From assembly GCA_910577445.1 (NCBI GenBank), contig CAJTMZ010000002.1:60052-96840 (forward strand): a DNA stretch of 36,789 bases. The letters are read 5' to 3'. Origin of the DNA: an uncultured Lachnospiraceae bacterium. GTDB lineage: Bacteria; Bacillota; Clostridia; Lachnospirales; Lachnospiraceae. The position numbers and the translations under genes are program-made. The notes beneath the pieces are model-generated. The model saw nothing but the letters and a program-made list of their open reading frames with translations. It did not search any database and had not been told where the DNA came from. Below, one piece after another: positions 26,270 to 33,960 of this stretch; the first letter of the stretch is position 1; the number at the start of each line of letters is the position of its first letter.

Positions 26270-26749
26270 ATGTCAGAAAGAGTTTCGGCGGAAGAGCGTG
26301 TTGTGGAGAAATTAAAAGAAAAAGGCTGGCAGATAGTCTGCGCAGAGTCCTGTACCGGCGGCATGATTGCCTCCACTTTGGTGAATGTGGCGGGGGTGTC
26401 GGAGGTGCTTTCGGAAAGTTATGTTACTTATGCCAATTCCGCCAAGGAAAAGCTTTTGGGCGTATCGAAGGACGCTTTGGAAAAGTGGGGAGCGGTGAGC
26501 AGAGAGGTGGCAAAGCAGATGGCTGTGGGAGCGGCCGGGAGGGCTGGCGCGCAGACAGCCGTCGCGGTTACCGGAATTGCGGGGCCGGACGGCGGCACAC
26601 CTGAAAAACCGGTGGGACTGGTATTTATTGGCTGCTTTGTCAACGGAAAAGTCCTTGTCACCGAAAATCATTTTGACGGAAACCGACTGGAAATCAGGCA
26701 GCAGACCACGAAAGCGGCGCTTATGCAGCTTCTTGAATGCCTTGAATGA
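26270..26749 (+). CDS. CinA C-terminal family protein (NMN amidohydrolase type)
   Basis: A 159-residue stand-alone version of the CinA C-terminal domain, the type that deamidates nicotinamide mononucleotide (PncC). The family motif CAESCTGGMIASTL is followed by SYVTYANSAKEKLLGV and VAVTGIAGPDGGTPEKPVGLV, all strongly conserved. The N-terminal molybdopterin-like domain of full-length CinA is absent, which is common. It follows pgsA by one base; AAGGAA at the end of pgsA is the likely ribosome site. Lying near recA is typical of Firmicutes, where the domain is part of a recA-linked cluster. Confidence 0.92.
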   Translation: MSERVSAEERVVEKLKEKGWQIVCAESCTGGMIASTLVNVAGVSEVLSESYVTYANSAKEKLLGVSKDALEKWGAVSREVAKQMAVGAAGRAGAQTAVAVTGIAGPDGGTPEKPVGLVFIGCFVNGKVLVTENHFDGNRLEIRQQTTKAALMQLLECLE

Positions 26750-26819
26750 CAGCTTTAAAAAGCGGGAAGAGGGGGAGCTTTAAAAGGTTTGAGAGGGAAT
26801 TTTGCAGGGAGGTTTTTTT

Positions 26820-27773
26820 ATGGGGAATAAGTGGAGTACAGGACAAAAAACGGCTGTTATTGTTGGGAGTATCTTTGCGGGAATACTATTACTGACGGTG
26901 TTTTGCATTGATGTTTTACGGTTGGCCAGTTACTGTTTTTACATTGAAAATGACTATCCCACAGCCAGATACAGGCAGGAGGAACCTTATGCCTATCGGG
27001 GAGATTCTGACGGTTCTGACGGATACGATTTTGATGATTACGGGGATTACGGCAGTTATGGTTATGACGACTACGGCTATGGTAACGGTTATTATGACGG
27101 CTACGGCGATTATGACAGCGAAGAGTCGGATAGCGGGGAATACTATGAGTTCCATGACGCTATCAGAAATGACTTGTTCTATCAGATAGATTTTGAATAT
27201 TACGGGGAAGTGTTCGGAGACGATAATGTGGAGCTTTCAATGGCTTATCCCGTGATATATGGCAAAGAGAACAGTTCCATAGATGCAGAAAGCGTGAACC
27301 GGGTAATCCAAAGAGAAGTGGGAGAGATAAAAGAGTATGTCGCCTCCGTCGGCGAGGAACTTTCCTCAGATGTGTATTTCCGTTTTGATGTGGACTGTTA
27401 TGTGACCTATATGGACGAAGAAATTCTCAGTATTATTTATGTGGAAAGCGGTTATCTGGACGGCGACAGCTATGAAAATTACGTAATTTCCGTCAATGTG
27501 GACATGAAGAGCGGACTTGCCATGACAAATTCCCAGATTCTTGACATTGACGATGAGTTTTCCATTGATTTCAGAAACAGAAGCGAGAGACAAAACGGGG
27601 ATGTGGGAGAAATTTCCATGTTTTCCGACCAGGACATTACGGAAATGCTCACAGACGACAACAGTCTGATAATCTTTTACACGCCGCTCGGTATGGAGGT
27701 CGGATTTAACTATTATTACGGGTGGGTAACGGTTACCTACAAGGATTACCAGAAGTACGAAAGTTTATTTTAA
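26820..27773 (+). CDS. Membrane-anchored protein with Tyr/Asp/Gly-rich linker and DUF3298-like domain
   Basis: Of unknown function. From ATG 26820 (317 residues; GGGAGGT upstream) it has an N-terminal transmembrane helix at about 11-31 and an extracellular remainder. Residues ~61-109 are extremely rich in Tyr, Asp and Gly in loose DYG/YGY units. The C-terminal ~200 residues alternate strands and helices (VELSMAYPVIYG, SIDAESVNRVIQREV, FDVDCYVTYMDEEILSIIY, FYTPLGMEVGFNYYYGWV), a pattern like the DUF4163/DUF3298 domains of RsiV-type proteins, although no anti-sigma domain is present. An in-frame ATG at 26802 precedes the ribosome site and is rejected. It stands alone between cinA and recA. Confidence 0.82.
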   Translation: MGNKWSTGQKTAVIVGSIFAGILLLTVFCIDVLRLASYCFYIENDYPTARYRQEEPYAYRGDSDGSDGYDFDDYGDYGSYGYDDYGYGNGYYDGYGDYDSEESDSGEYYEFHDAIRNDLFYQIDFEYYGEVFGDDNVELSMAYPVIYGKENSSIDAESVNRVIQREVGEIKEYVASVGEELSSDVYFRFDVDCYVTYMDEEILSIIYVESGYLDGDSYENYVISVNVDMKSGLAMTNSQILDIDDEFSIDFRNRSERQNGDVGEISMFSDQDITEMLTDDNSLIIFYTPLGMEVGFNYYYGWVTVTYKDYQKYESLF

Positions 27774-28073
27774 GTTTATTTTTGTTTATGAATTTTTCGT
27801 TGTCAAAGCGGCGGAAGTGTGATACTTTGATTAAGTAATACAACATTTCTGGCCGCTTTCTTACTTTGTGTTATATTTCCGGTGTATCGCCGTATGTCCA
27901 GAGAAAATGTAAAAATAAAATAAGGGGGAAATGCCTTTGAGAGAGGTTTATTGGACACATACTGGTGTATAATGGATTTCAGATAACACGGAAGCCGGTT
28001 TTGGATTCTGCATGAACAAAATTGCAGGATTTTCAGGAAAACAGGGGGATTTCGTGGAAAGGAAAAGATAGCA
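27774..28073. other. Gene-free stretch upstream of the recA promoter
   Basis: No credible gene is visible on either strand. An 8-bp inverted repeat, AAAGCGGC (27805-27812) with GCCGCTTT (27852-27859), has no T-run. A TATAAT at 27968-27973 lacks a matching -35. A small RNA cannot be excluded. Confidence 0.5.
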
Positions 28074-28102
28074 TTGACAAAACCGAACGTTTGTTTTATA
28101 GT
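28074..28102 (+). promoter_or_regulatory. recA promoter
   Basis: TTGACA (28074-28079) and TATAGT (28097-28102) are 17 bases apart. LexA box 1 fills most of the spacer. Transcription would begin near 28109, giving a leader of about 185 bases. Confidence 0.88.
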
Positions 28103-28120
28103 AATTAAGAACAAACGTTC
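28084..28120 (+). promoter_or_regulatory. Two LexA (SOS) operators at recA
   Basis: Box 1 (28084-28097) is CGAACGTTTGTTTT and box 2 (28109-28120) is GAACAAACGTTC, both fitting the Gram-positive GAAC-N4-GTTC consensus, box 2 perfectly. Box 1 lies between -35 and -10 and box 2 at the start site, so LexA binding would block initiation. The outer parts form an 11-bp inverted repeat (GAACGTTTGTT with AACAAACGTTC). Confidence 0.85.
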
Positions 28121-28153
28121 CCAAACCAAAAGAGACTTTAAAACAGCAGGCAC

Positions 28154-28277
28154 ACAGGAAGGGTGCTTGTGGAACTGAAACAGCAAGCACACGAACGGTG
28201 CACGGAACAATTTCAGGAATCAAGGAGGCCGGAAATTGTTCCAGACCAGTTGTACAGGAAGGGTGCTTGCGGAACTG
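28154..28277 (+). repeat. 24-nt direct repeat and hairpins in the recA leader
   Basis: Two copies of a 24-base unit lie at 28154-28177 and 28254-28277, exactly 100 bases apart and identical at 23 positions. Between them are CAAGCAC (28184-28190), complementary to GTGCTTG in either copy, and an 11-bp inverted repeat GGAACAATTTC (28204-28214) with GAAATTGTTCC (28232-28242). Copy 2 ends just before the recA ribosome site. Confidence 0.8.
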
Positions 28278-28293
28278 GAATGGAGAGAGAGTT

Positions 28294-29403
28294 ATGGAAA
28301 AGGACGACAAATTAAAAGCGTTAGACGCGGCCCTCGGGCAGATTGAAAAACAGTTTGGAAAGGGAGCGGTTATGAAACTGGGCGATTCTTCCGCAAAGAT
28401 GAATGTGGAAACCACCCCCACCGGTTCCCTGAGCCTTGATATTGCGCTGGGACTGGGCGGAATACCCAGGGGAAGAATCATTGAGATATACGGACCGGAA
28501 TCCAGCGGTAAGACTACCGTTACCTTACATATGATTGCCGAGGTTCAAAAAAGAGGAGGAATTGCAGGCTTCATTGACGCGGAACACGCGCTTGACCCGG
28601 TTTACGCCAGGAATATTGGCGTGGACGTGGATAACCTTTATATTTCCCAGCCTGACAACGGAGAGCAGGCGCTTGAGATTACGGAAACGATGGTTCGTTC
28701 CGGCGCGATTGATATCATAGTGGTTGACTCCGTAGCGGCCCTTGTGCCCAAGGCTGAAATTGACGGCGATATGGGAGACTCCCATGTGGGCCTTCAGGCC
28801 AGACTGATGTCGCAGGCTTTGCGTAAGCTGACGGCGGTTATCAGCAAATCCAACTGCAGCGTTATTTTTATCAATCAGCTCAGGGAAAAGGTGGGCGTGA
28901 TGTTCGGCAGTCCGGAGACCACAACCGGCGGTCGCGCGCTTAAATTTTACTCCTCCGTCAGGATGGACGTAAGAAGAATCGAGACGTTAAAGCAGAGCGG
29001 AGAAAACATCGGAAACAGAACCAGAGTCAAGGTCGTTAAAAATAAAATCGCGCCTCCCTTTAAAGAGGCTGAATTTGATATCATTTTCGGAAAAGGAATT
29101 TCGGTGGAGGGAGATATACTGGATTTGGCGGCTGAAGCCAATATAGTAAATAAGAGCGGGGCGTGGTATGCCTATGGCGGAGGAAAAATCGGCCAGGGAC
29201 GTGAGAATACCAAACAGTATCTGCGTGAAAATCCTAATATTCTGGAAGAAATCTCCGAGAAGGTGAGAGTACATTTCGGATTGCAGGAAGGTCCTTCGGC
29301 AGAGGGCGCGGAGGAGACGGCGGAGAAGGGGGCCGGTAAAACCGCTTCCGGGAAAGACGCGCCGGCGTCCTCAAAAAAGTCAGGAAAGTCAAGTGAAGCA
29401 TGA
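28294..29403 (+). CDS. recA: Recombinase RecA
   Basis: RecA forms filaments on single-stranded DNA, catalyses strand exchange and triggers LexA self-cleavage. From ATG 28294 (369 residues, after GGAGAGAGAG) it begins MEKDDKLKALDAALGQIE; an open frame continues into the leader but is not conserved. The Walker A motif GPESSGKT is at 67-74, Walker B is IIVVDSVAAL near 141-150, and the L2 region contains GSPETTTGGRALKF. The last ~35 residues are a low-complexity Ala/Gly/Lys/Ser tail. It has an SOS promoter and overlaps recX by four bases. Confidence 0.98.
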   Translation: MEKDDKLKALDAALGQIEKQFGKGAVMKLGDSSAKMNVETTPTGSLSLDIALGLGGIPRGRIIEIYGPESSGKTTVTLHMIAEVQKRGGIAGFIDAEHALDPVYARNIGVDVDNLYISQPDNGEQALEITETMVRSGAIDIIVVDSVAALVPKAEIDGDMGDSHVGLQARLMSQALRKLTAVISKSNCSVIFINQLREKVGVMFGSPETTTGGRALKFYSSVRMDVRRIETLKQSGENIGNRTRVKVVKNKIAPPFKEAEFDIIFGKGISVEGDILDLAAEANIVNKSGAWYAYGGGKIGQGRENTKQYLRENPNILEEISEKVRVHFGLQEGPSAEGAEETAEKGAGKTASGKDAPASSKKSGKSSEA

Positions 29404-30035
29404 CAGTAACGAAAATTACCGAAATATCAAAATCCAGAATGAAAATTGAAGTAGACGACGAAGCGTCCTTTGTCCTTTATAAGGGAGAAATACGGGCATT
29501 TGGAATCCGGGAAGGGCAGGAAATAGAAGAAAAAGCCTACCGGGAAATTATGGATGAAACGCTGCCAAAGAGAGCCAAAATGCGTGCGCTTTATCTGCTC
29601 AAAGGCCGCGCCTATACAAAGGCGCAGCTAACGGATAAGCTGAAAGCAGGCGGATACCCGGAAAGGGTCATCGAAGAAGCAATGGCATATGTCCGTTCCT
29701 TTGGATATATAAACGATAAAAGCTATGCGCTGGACTTTATAGAATATAATAAGGAAAGCAAGAGCAAAAAAAGAATCTTTATGGATTTGTGGCGTAAAGG
29801 GATTTCGGGAGATATTGTCGAGGAAGCATGGGAGGAAGCCGTAGACGGAGCGGGAGAAGAACTGGCAGGAGAGCTTGAAAAGGAACAGATTCTCCGTTGG
29901 ATAGAGAAAAAAAATTTTTGTCTCCAAACGGCTACGATAAAGGAAAAGCAGAGAATGACGGCTTTTCTGTACCGAAAGGGGTTTGGAGCCGACGCAATAA
30001 GAAATGCACTTTTGCTTGACATAACTTCTATTTAA
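29400..30035 (+). CDS. recX: RecA regulator RecX
   Basis: RecX binds RecA filaments and limits or tunes their activity. The 211-residue protein has an N-terminal strand-rich extension (VTKITEISKSRMKIEVDD) followed by the three-helix repeats typical of RecX: RALYLLKGRAYTKAQLTDKL, then ERVIEEAMAYVRSFGYINDKSYA, and a C-terminal RKGFGADAIRNAL. The start ATG overlaps the recA stop, so the two are translationally coupled and both under LexA control. It is a little longer than the enterobacterial version but typical of Firmicutes. Confidence 0.93.
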   Translation: MTVTKITEISKSRMKIEVDDEASFVLYKGEIRAFGIREGQEIEEKAYREIMDETLPKRAKMRALYLLKGRAYTKAQLTDKLKAGGYPERVIEEAMAYVRSFGYINDKSYALDFIEYNKESKSKKRIFMDLWRKGISGDIVEEAWEEAVDGAGEELAGELEKEQILRWIEKKNFCLQTATIKEKQRMTAFLYRKGFGADAIRNALLLDITSI

Positions 30036-30157
30036 GTTTAAAATCATAGTATTGTAAATTTCTTTTAGAATGTTAAAACTGCAAGAGGCTGATTGATTTT
30101 TTATCGGTGTCTGTTACATACATTCTATATAGATTAGGGTACAATGAAAACTAAATA

Positions 30158-30177
30158 AGGAGGTGCTCCTGTAAATG
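30158..30177 (+). promoter_or_regulatory. Self-complementary ribosome binding site of rny
   Basis: AGGAG (30158-30162), loop GTG and CTCCT (30166-30170) form a perfect 5-bp hairpin over the Shine-Dalgarno sequence, with ATG at 30175. This may lower or regulate initiation. A candidate -10 TACAAT at 30140-30145 has only a weak -35. Confidence 0.6.
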
Positions 30178-31722
30178 GTGCAGGTTTTGATTGCTGTCAT
30201 TGGCACGGCGATAGTGACGGCTCCTGTTGCATGGTATCTGGCAACGGCATACTATAAAAAGATGTCGAATGCCAAAATCGGCAATGCAGAGGAGAAGGCA
30301 CGTGAAATTATCGATGAAGCTTTGAAAACTGCCGAAACCAAAAAGCGCGAGTCTTTGCTTGAAGTCAAGGAAGAATCCATTCGTACAAAGAACGAATTGG
30401 ACAAGGAGATTAAAGAGCGTCGTGCGGAAGCGCAGCGTTATGAGCGCAGGGTTCAGCAGAAGGAAGAGAACATTGATAAAAAGTCGGAAGCGATTGAGCG
30501 TAAAGAAGCCAATCTGGCGGCCAAAGAAAATGAACTGGCCAGACAGAAAGCTGAAATTTCAAAGCTGAATGAGGAAAGATTACAGGAACTGGAACGAATC
30601 TCAGGATTAACCTCCGAGCAGGCAAAAGAATATTTGTTAAAAATTGTTGAAGGTGAAGTAAAGCACGAAACGGCTGTGATGATTAAGGAATTGGAGAATC
30701 GCGCCAAAGAGGAAGCAAACAAGAGAGCCCGGGAATATGTGGTTACTGCAATACAGAAATGTGCGGCGGACCATGTATCAGAAACGACAATTTCTGTTGT
30801 ACAGCTTCCAAACGACGAAATGAAAGGCAGAATCATCGGTAGAGAGGGAAGAAATATCAGAACCTTAGAGACGCTGACAGGCGTTGACCTTATTATCGAC
30901 GATACGCCTGAAGCCGTGATTTTATCCGGTTTCGACCCTATTCGCAGGGAAGTGGCCAGGATTGCGCTGGAAAAACTGATTGTGGACGGACGTATTCATC
31001 CGGCCAGAATTGAAGAAATGGTTGAGAAAGCGCAAAAAGAAGTTGAAATCATGATTAAAGAGGAAGGTGAGGCGGCTACCTTAGAGGTGGGTGTACATGG
31101 AATACATCCTGAACTCGTAAGATTGCTGGGAAAGATGAAATTCAGAACCAGCTATGGGCAAAATGCATTAAAGCATTCCATAGAAGTAGCGCAGCTTTCA
31201 GGCTTATTGGCCGCAGAGCTTGGTCTTGATGTGAGAATGGCAAAGAGAGCAGGTCTTTTGCATGATATAGGCAAGGCTGTTGACCATGAAATGGAAGGCT
31301 CCCATATCCAATTAGGTGTTGAACTGTGTAGAAAATACAAGGAATCACCTACTGTTATTAATGCCGTGGAATCTCATCATGGCGATGTAGAGCCTCAATC
31401 ACTGATTGCATGTATTGTACAGGCTTCTGACACAATATCAGCCGCCAGACCGGGTGCGAGACGAGAGACGCTTGAAACTTATACAAGCAGATTAAAACAA
31501 TTAGAAGACATTTCAAACAATTTTAAAGGTGTAGACAAATCTTTTGCAATTCAGGCAGGTAGAGAGATTCGGGTAATGGTAGTTCCGGAACAAATTTCTG
31601 ATTCCGATATGGTACTTTTAGCCAGAGATATTTCAAAGCAGATTGAAGCTGAACTGGAATATCCCGGACAGATAAAGGTAAATGTAATTAGAGAATCCAG
31701 AGTAATAGATTATGCGAAATAA
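30175..31722 (+). CDS. rny: Ribonuclease Y
   Basis: RNase Y is the main membrane-bound endoribonuclease initiating mRNA decay in Firmicutes. The 515-residue protein has an N-terminal transmembrane helix (about 3-25), a long charged coiled coil to about residue 190, a KH domain with GRIIGREGRNIRTLE, and an HD domain with LLHDIGKAVDHE and the downstream ESHHGDVEP metal-site residues. It is flanked by a self-complementary ribosome site and a strong terminator, so it is a single gene unit. From about 31320 the coding sequence becomes A+T-richer while the protein stays conserved. Confidence 0.97.
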   Translation: MVQVLIAVIGTAIVTAPVAWYLATAYYKKMSNAKIGNAEEKAREIIDEALKTAETKKRESLLEVKEESIRTKNELDKEIKERRAEAQRYERRVQQKEENIDKKSEAIERKEANLAAKENELARQKAEISKLNEERLQELERISGLTSEQAKEYLLKIVEGEVKHETAVMIKELENRAKEEANKRAREYVVTAIQKCAADHVSETTISVVQLPNDEMKGRIIGREGRNIRTLETLTGVDLIIDDTPEAVILSGFDPIRREVARIALEKLIVDGRIHPARIEEMVEKAQKEVEIMIKEEGEAATLEVGVHGIHPELVRLLGKMKFRTSYGQNALKHSIEVAQLSGLLAAELGLDVRMAKRAGLLHDIGKAVDHEMEGSHIQLGVELCRKYKESPTVINAVESHHGDVEPQSLIACIVQASDTISAARPGARRETLETYTSRLKQLEDISNNFKGVDKSFAIQAGREIRVMVVPEQISDSDMVLLARDISKQIEAELEYPGQIKVNVIRESRVIDYAK

Positions 31723-31746
31723 TATTTGTATAATTTAAGAATGAAA

Positions 31747-31790
31747 AGAAAGTATTGAGAACATGACGTTTTCAATACTTTCTTTATTTT
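31747..31790 (+). terminator. Strong terminator after rny
   Basis: AGAAAGTATTGA (31747-31758) pairs with TCAATACTTTCT (31772-31783), with further pairs inside to a 5-base loop (16 bp with one G-T), then TTATTTTT. Confidence 0.92.
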
Positions 31791-31885
31791 TACATTTACA
31801 TATCTGCTATTTTGATTTTTTTGTCTTTTACCGGTCAGTTTTTACCGATTGCATTAAAAAAAATACAAAAATGATAAAAAAAATC

Positions 31886-31914
31886 TTGTTTGGTAAAACT
31901 TGTTATAGTAGAAT
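31886..31914 (+). promoter_or_regulatory. Promoter of the aminotransferase gene
   Basis: TTGTTT (31886-31891) and TAGAAT (31909-31914) are spaced by 17 bases, 74 bases before the start codon. Confidence 0.6.
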
Positions 31915-31987
31915 AGTAAAGGCGTTGGATTGTATACAATTATCCAATCATACTATACAGGATATATAGGAAGGGAAGAGGGAAAAT

Positions 31988-33274
31988 ATGAAGGCGTACA
32001 GTGAGCTTAGTCGGGAGGAGTTGCTTACACTTAAAAACGAGCTGGAGAAGGATTATGAAAAAGAAAAAGCAAAAGGGCTGAAACTGGATATGTCCAGAGG
32101 AAAAGCCTCGGTAGCCCAGCTTGATATGGAAATGGACTTTCTGGATGTGATAAACTCAACTTCAGATATCAGAACACGGTCGGGAGTGGACTGCAGAAAT
32201 TACGGACTGTTAGACGGTATTGAAGGAGCAAAGTGGCTGTTGGCAGATATGATTGGGGTTTCCAAGGATATGATTATCGTTTTCGGAAATTCCAGTTTGA
32301 ATATTATGTATGATACCGTGGTTCGCTGTATGCTCTTCGGCGTGCTTGGAAGCACTCCCTGGTGTAAACTGGATAAAGTAAAGTTTTTATGCCCTGTACC
32401 TGGATATGACAGGCATTTTGCAATCACGGAGCAATTCGGCATCGAGATGATTAATATTCCGATGACGGAAAACGGACCGGATATGGATTTGGTGGAGAAA
32501 TATGTAAACAATGATTCCGCCGTTAAAGGAATCTGGTGCGTGCCCAAATATTCCAATCCCCAGGGTTATACCTACTCGGACGAGACGGTAAAGCGATTTG
32601 CCGCTTTGAAGCCGGCTGCTGAGGATTTCAGGATTTTCTGGGATAACGCTTATGCGATTCACGATTTGTACGAGGACGGCGACACGCTTCTGGATATTTT
32701 TGCTGAATGTGAAAAGACGGGGAATATAGACATGGTCTATGAATTTTGTTCCACCTCCAAAGTAACCTTCCCGGGGTCGGGAATTTCGGCGATTGCCGCT
32801 TCCAAAGCCAACCTGGATTCCATAAAGAGTATTATGACCATACAGACTATCGGACCGGATAAGTTAAATCAGCTCCGCCATACCAGATATTTTGACGATA
32901 TGGAGGGACTGAAAGCGCATATGAAAAAACACGCGGCAATTATCCGTCCCAAATTTGAGGCGATTCTTGAGGTATTAGAGAGAGAGCTTGGCGGTCTGGG
33001 AATCGGTTCGTGGACAAATCCCAGGGGCGGATACTTCATTTCTTTTGAGTCAATGGAAGGCTGCGCGAAATCAATCGTTCAGAAGTGCAAGGACGCGGGC
33101 GTTATTTTGACCGGCGCGGGCGCGACTTATCCTTATAAGAAAGACCCGGCCGACAGCAATATCCGTATTGCGCCTACGTTTCCTTCCGAAGAAGAGCTGG
33201 CAAAAGCAACGGATTTGTTCGTTCTTTGCGTGAAGCTGGCGAGTGTGGAAAAACTGCTTTCAAATATGCAGTAA
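31988..33274 (+). CDS. Aspartate aminotransferase, MocR-like fold (PF12897 type)
   Basis: A 428-residue PLP enzyme. It resembles the group exemplified by mycobacterial Rv3722c, which is the main aspartate aminotransferase there: shared stretches are CPVPGYDRHFAITE, GPDMDLVE, NPQGYTYS, FWDNAYA and NIRIAPTFPS. Lys258 in CSTSK binds PLP; Asn190, Asp219 and Tyr222 are the expected cofactor contacts. No DNA-binding domain is present, so it is an enzyme and not a MocR regulator. GGGAAGAGGG precedes the ATG. It has its own promoter; the Nudix gene follows by about 75 bases without an obvious terminator. Confidence 0.93.
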   Translation: MKAYSELSREELLTLKNELEKDYEKEKAKGLKLDMSRGKASVAQLDMEMDFLDVINSTSDIRTRSGVDCRNYGLLDGIEGAKWLLADMIGVSKDMIIVFGNSSLNIMYDTVVRCMLFGVLGSTPWCKLDKVKFLCPVPGYDRHFAITEQFGIEMINIPMTENGPDMDLVEKYVNNDSAVKGIWCVPKYSNPQGYTYSDETVKRFAALKPAAEDFRIFWDNAYAIHDLYEDGDTLLDIFAECEKTGNIDMVYEFCSTSKVTFPGSGISAIAASKANLDSIKSIMTIQTIGPDKLNQLRHTRYFDDMEGLKAHMKKHAAIIRPKFEAILEVLERELGGLGIGSWTNPRGGYFISFESMEGCAKSIVQKCKDAGVILTGAGATYPYKKDPADSNIRIAPTFPSEEELAKATDLFVLCVKLASVEKLLSNMQ

Positions 33275-33348
33275 ATAAGGCGTCGTGAAAGCGGGCGTCT
33301 GGGTTTACTGAGTGCAAAATAAAAACACAGCACGGAAGCGAGGGAAAA

Positions 33349-33888
33349 ATGGAAGAAATAAAGAGATTATCCAGAGAACTGGTTGCCCATGGAGCGATTA
33401 TTGATTATTATCAGGACACCATGCAGATACCCAACGGCAACGTGGTGAAATGGGATTTTATAAAGCATAACGGAGCGGCGGCGGTGGTTCCGGTGGACGG
33501 GGAAGGCCGTATTATCATGGTAAGGCAGTACCGCAACGCTTTGGAGCGTTATACCCTGGAAATACCGGCAGGTGGCCTTCAGACGCCGGAGGAACCCACA
33601 AAGGACGCGGCGGCAAGGGAGTTGGAGGAGGAGACCGGTTATAAGGCGGGGCAGATAGAACTGCTTATTACGATTCGGACTACAGTGGCTTTCTGCAATG
33701 AAAAAATCGATATTTATCTGGCCCGGAATCTGACGGCGGGCAGCCAGCATCTGGACGAGGACGAATATGTCCAGGTAAAAGCCTACACCGTGGATGAGCT
33801 TACGGAGATGATTTATTCAGGAGAAATTCAGGATTCCAAGACGGTTGCGGCTGTTCTTGCCTATAAGGACAAACTGAAAATGATTTAG
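33349..33888 (+). CDS. Nudix hydrolase, ADP-ribose pyrophosphatase type
   Basis: A 179-residue hydrolase that likely splits ADP-ribose to AMP and ribose-5-phosphate. The Nudix box is intact: GLQTPEE, seven residues, then RELEEETGY (G-x5-E-x7-RELxEExGY). The strand VVPVDGEGRIIMVRQYRNAL before it and a Gly-Ala-Gly lead (EIPAGG) match the ADP-ribose group. The start lies after GCGAGGG. It is followed directly by a palindromic terminator. Confidence 0.94.
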   Translation: MEEIKRLSRELVAHGAIIDYYQDTMQIPNGNVVKWDFIKHNGAAAVVPVDGEGRIIMVRQYRNALERYTLEIPAGGLQTPEEPTKDAAARELEEETGYKAGQIELLITIRTTVAFCNEKIDIYLARNLTAGSQHLDEDEYVQVKAYTVDELTEMIYSGEIQDSKTVAAVLAYKDKLKMI

Positions 33889-33898
33889 CTTTTGGCGG

Positions 33899-33927
33899 CA
33901 GGCGGTGCATATGCACCGCCTGTTTTT
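33899..33927 (+). terminator. Palindromic terminator after the Nudix gene
   Basis: CAGGCGGTGCAT is followed directly by its exact complement ATGCACCGCCTG, a 24-bp perfect palindrome, and then TTTTT. Confidence 0.93.
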
Positions 33928-33960
33928 CATATATTGCAGAGAGAGAAATGAAGGCGGTAT

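Noticed and set aside
27011..27120. Repetitive tyrosine/glycine codons as a possible DNA repeat array or CRISPR
   Set aside because: The units vary in length and sequence, have no spacers, and keep the reading frame, so this is a low-complexity protein segment.
28154..28277. The two 24-base copies as a CRISPR or attachment site
   Set aside because: Only two copies, with no cas genes or integrase boundary, and both are in the recA leader; a leader function is the simpler reading.
28198..28293. N-terminal extension of recA
   Set aside because: The frame is open upstream, but the extra residues fall on the repeat and hairpin region, RecA normally begins at the MEKDDKL-type start, and that ATG has a good ribosome site.
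31763..31969. A 68-codon open frame after rny
   Set aside because: It begins within the rny terminator and runs through the aminotransferase promoter; no ribosome site and a composition typical of A+T-rich non-coding DNA.
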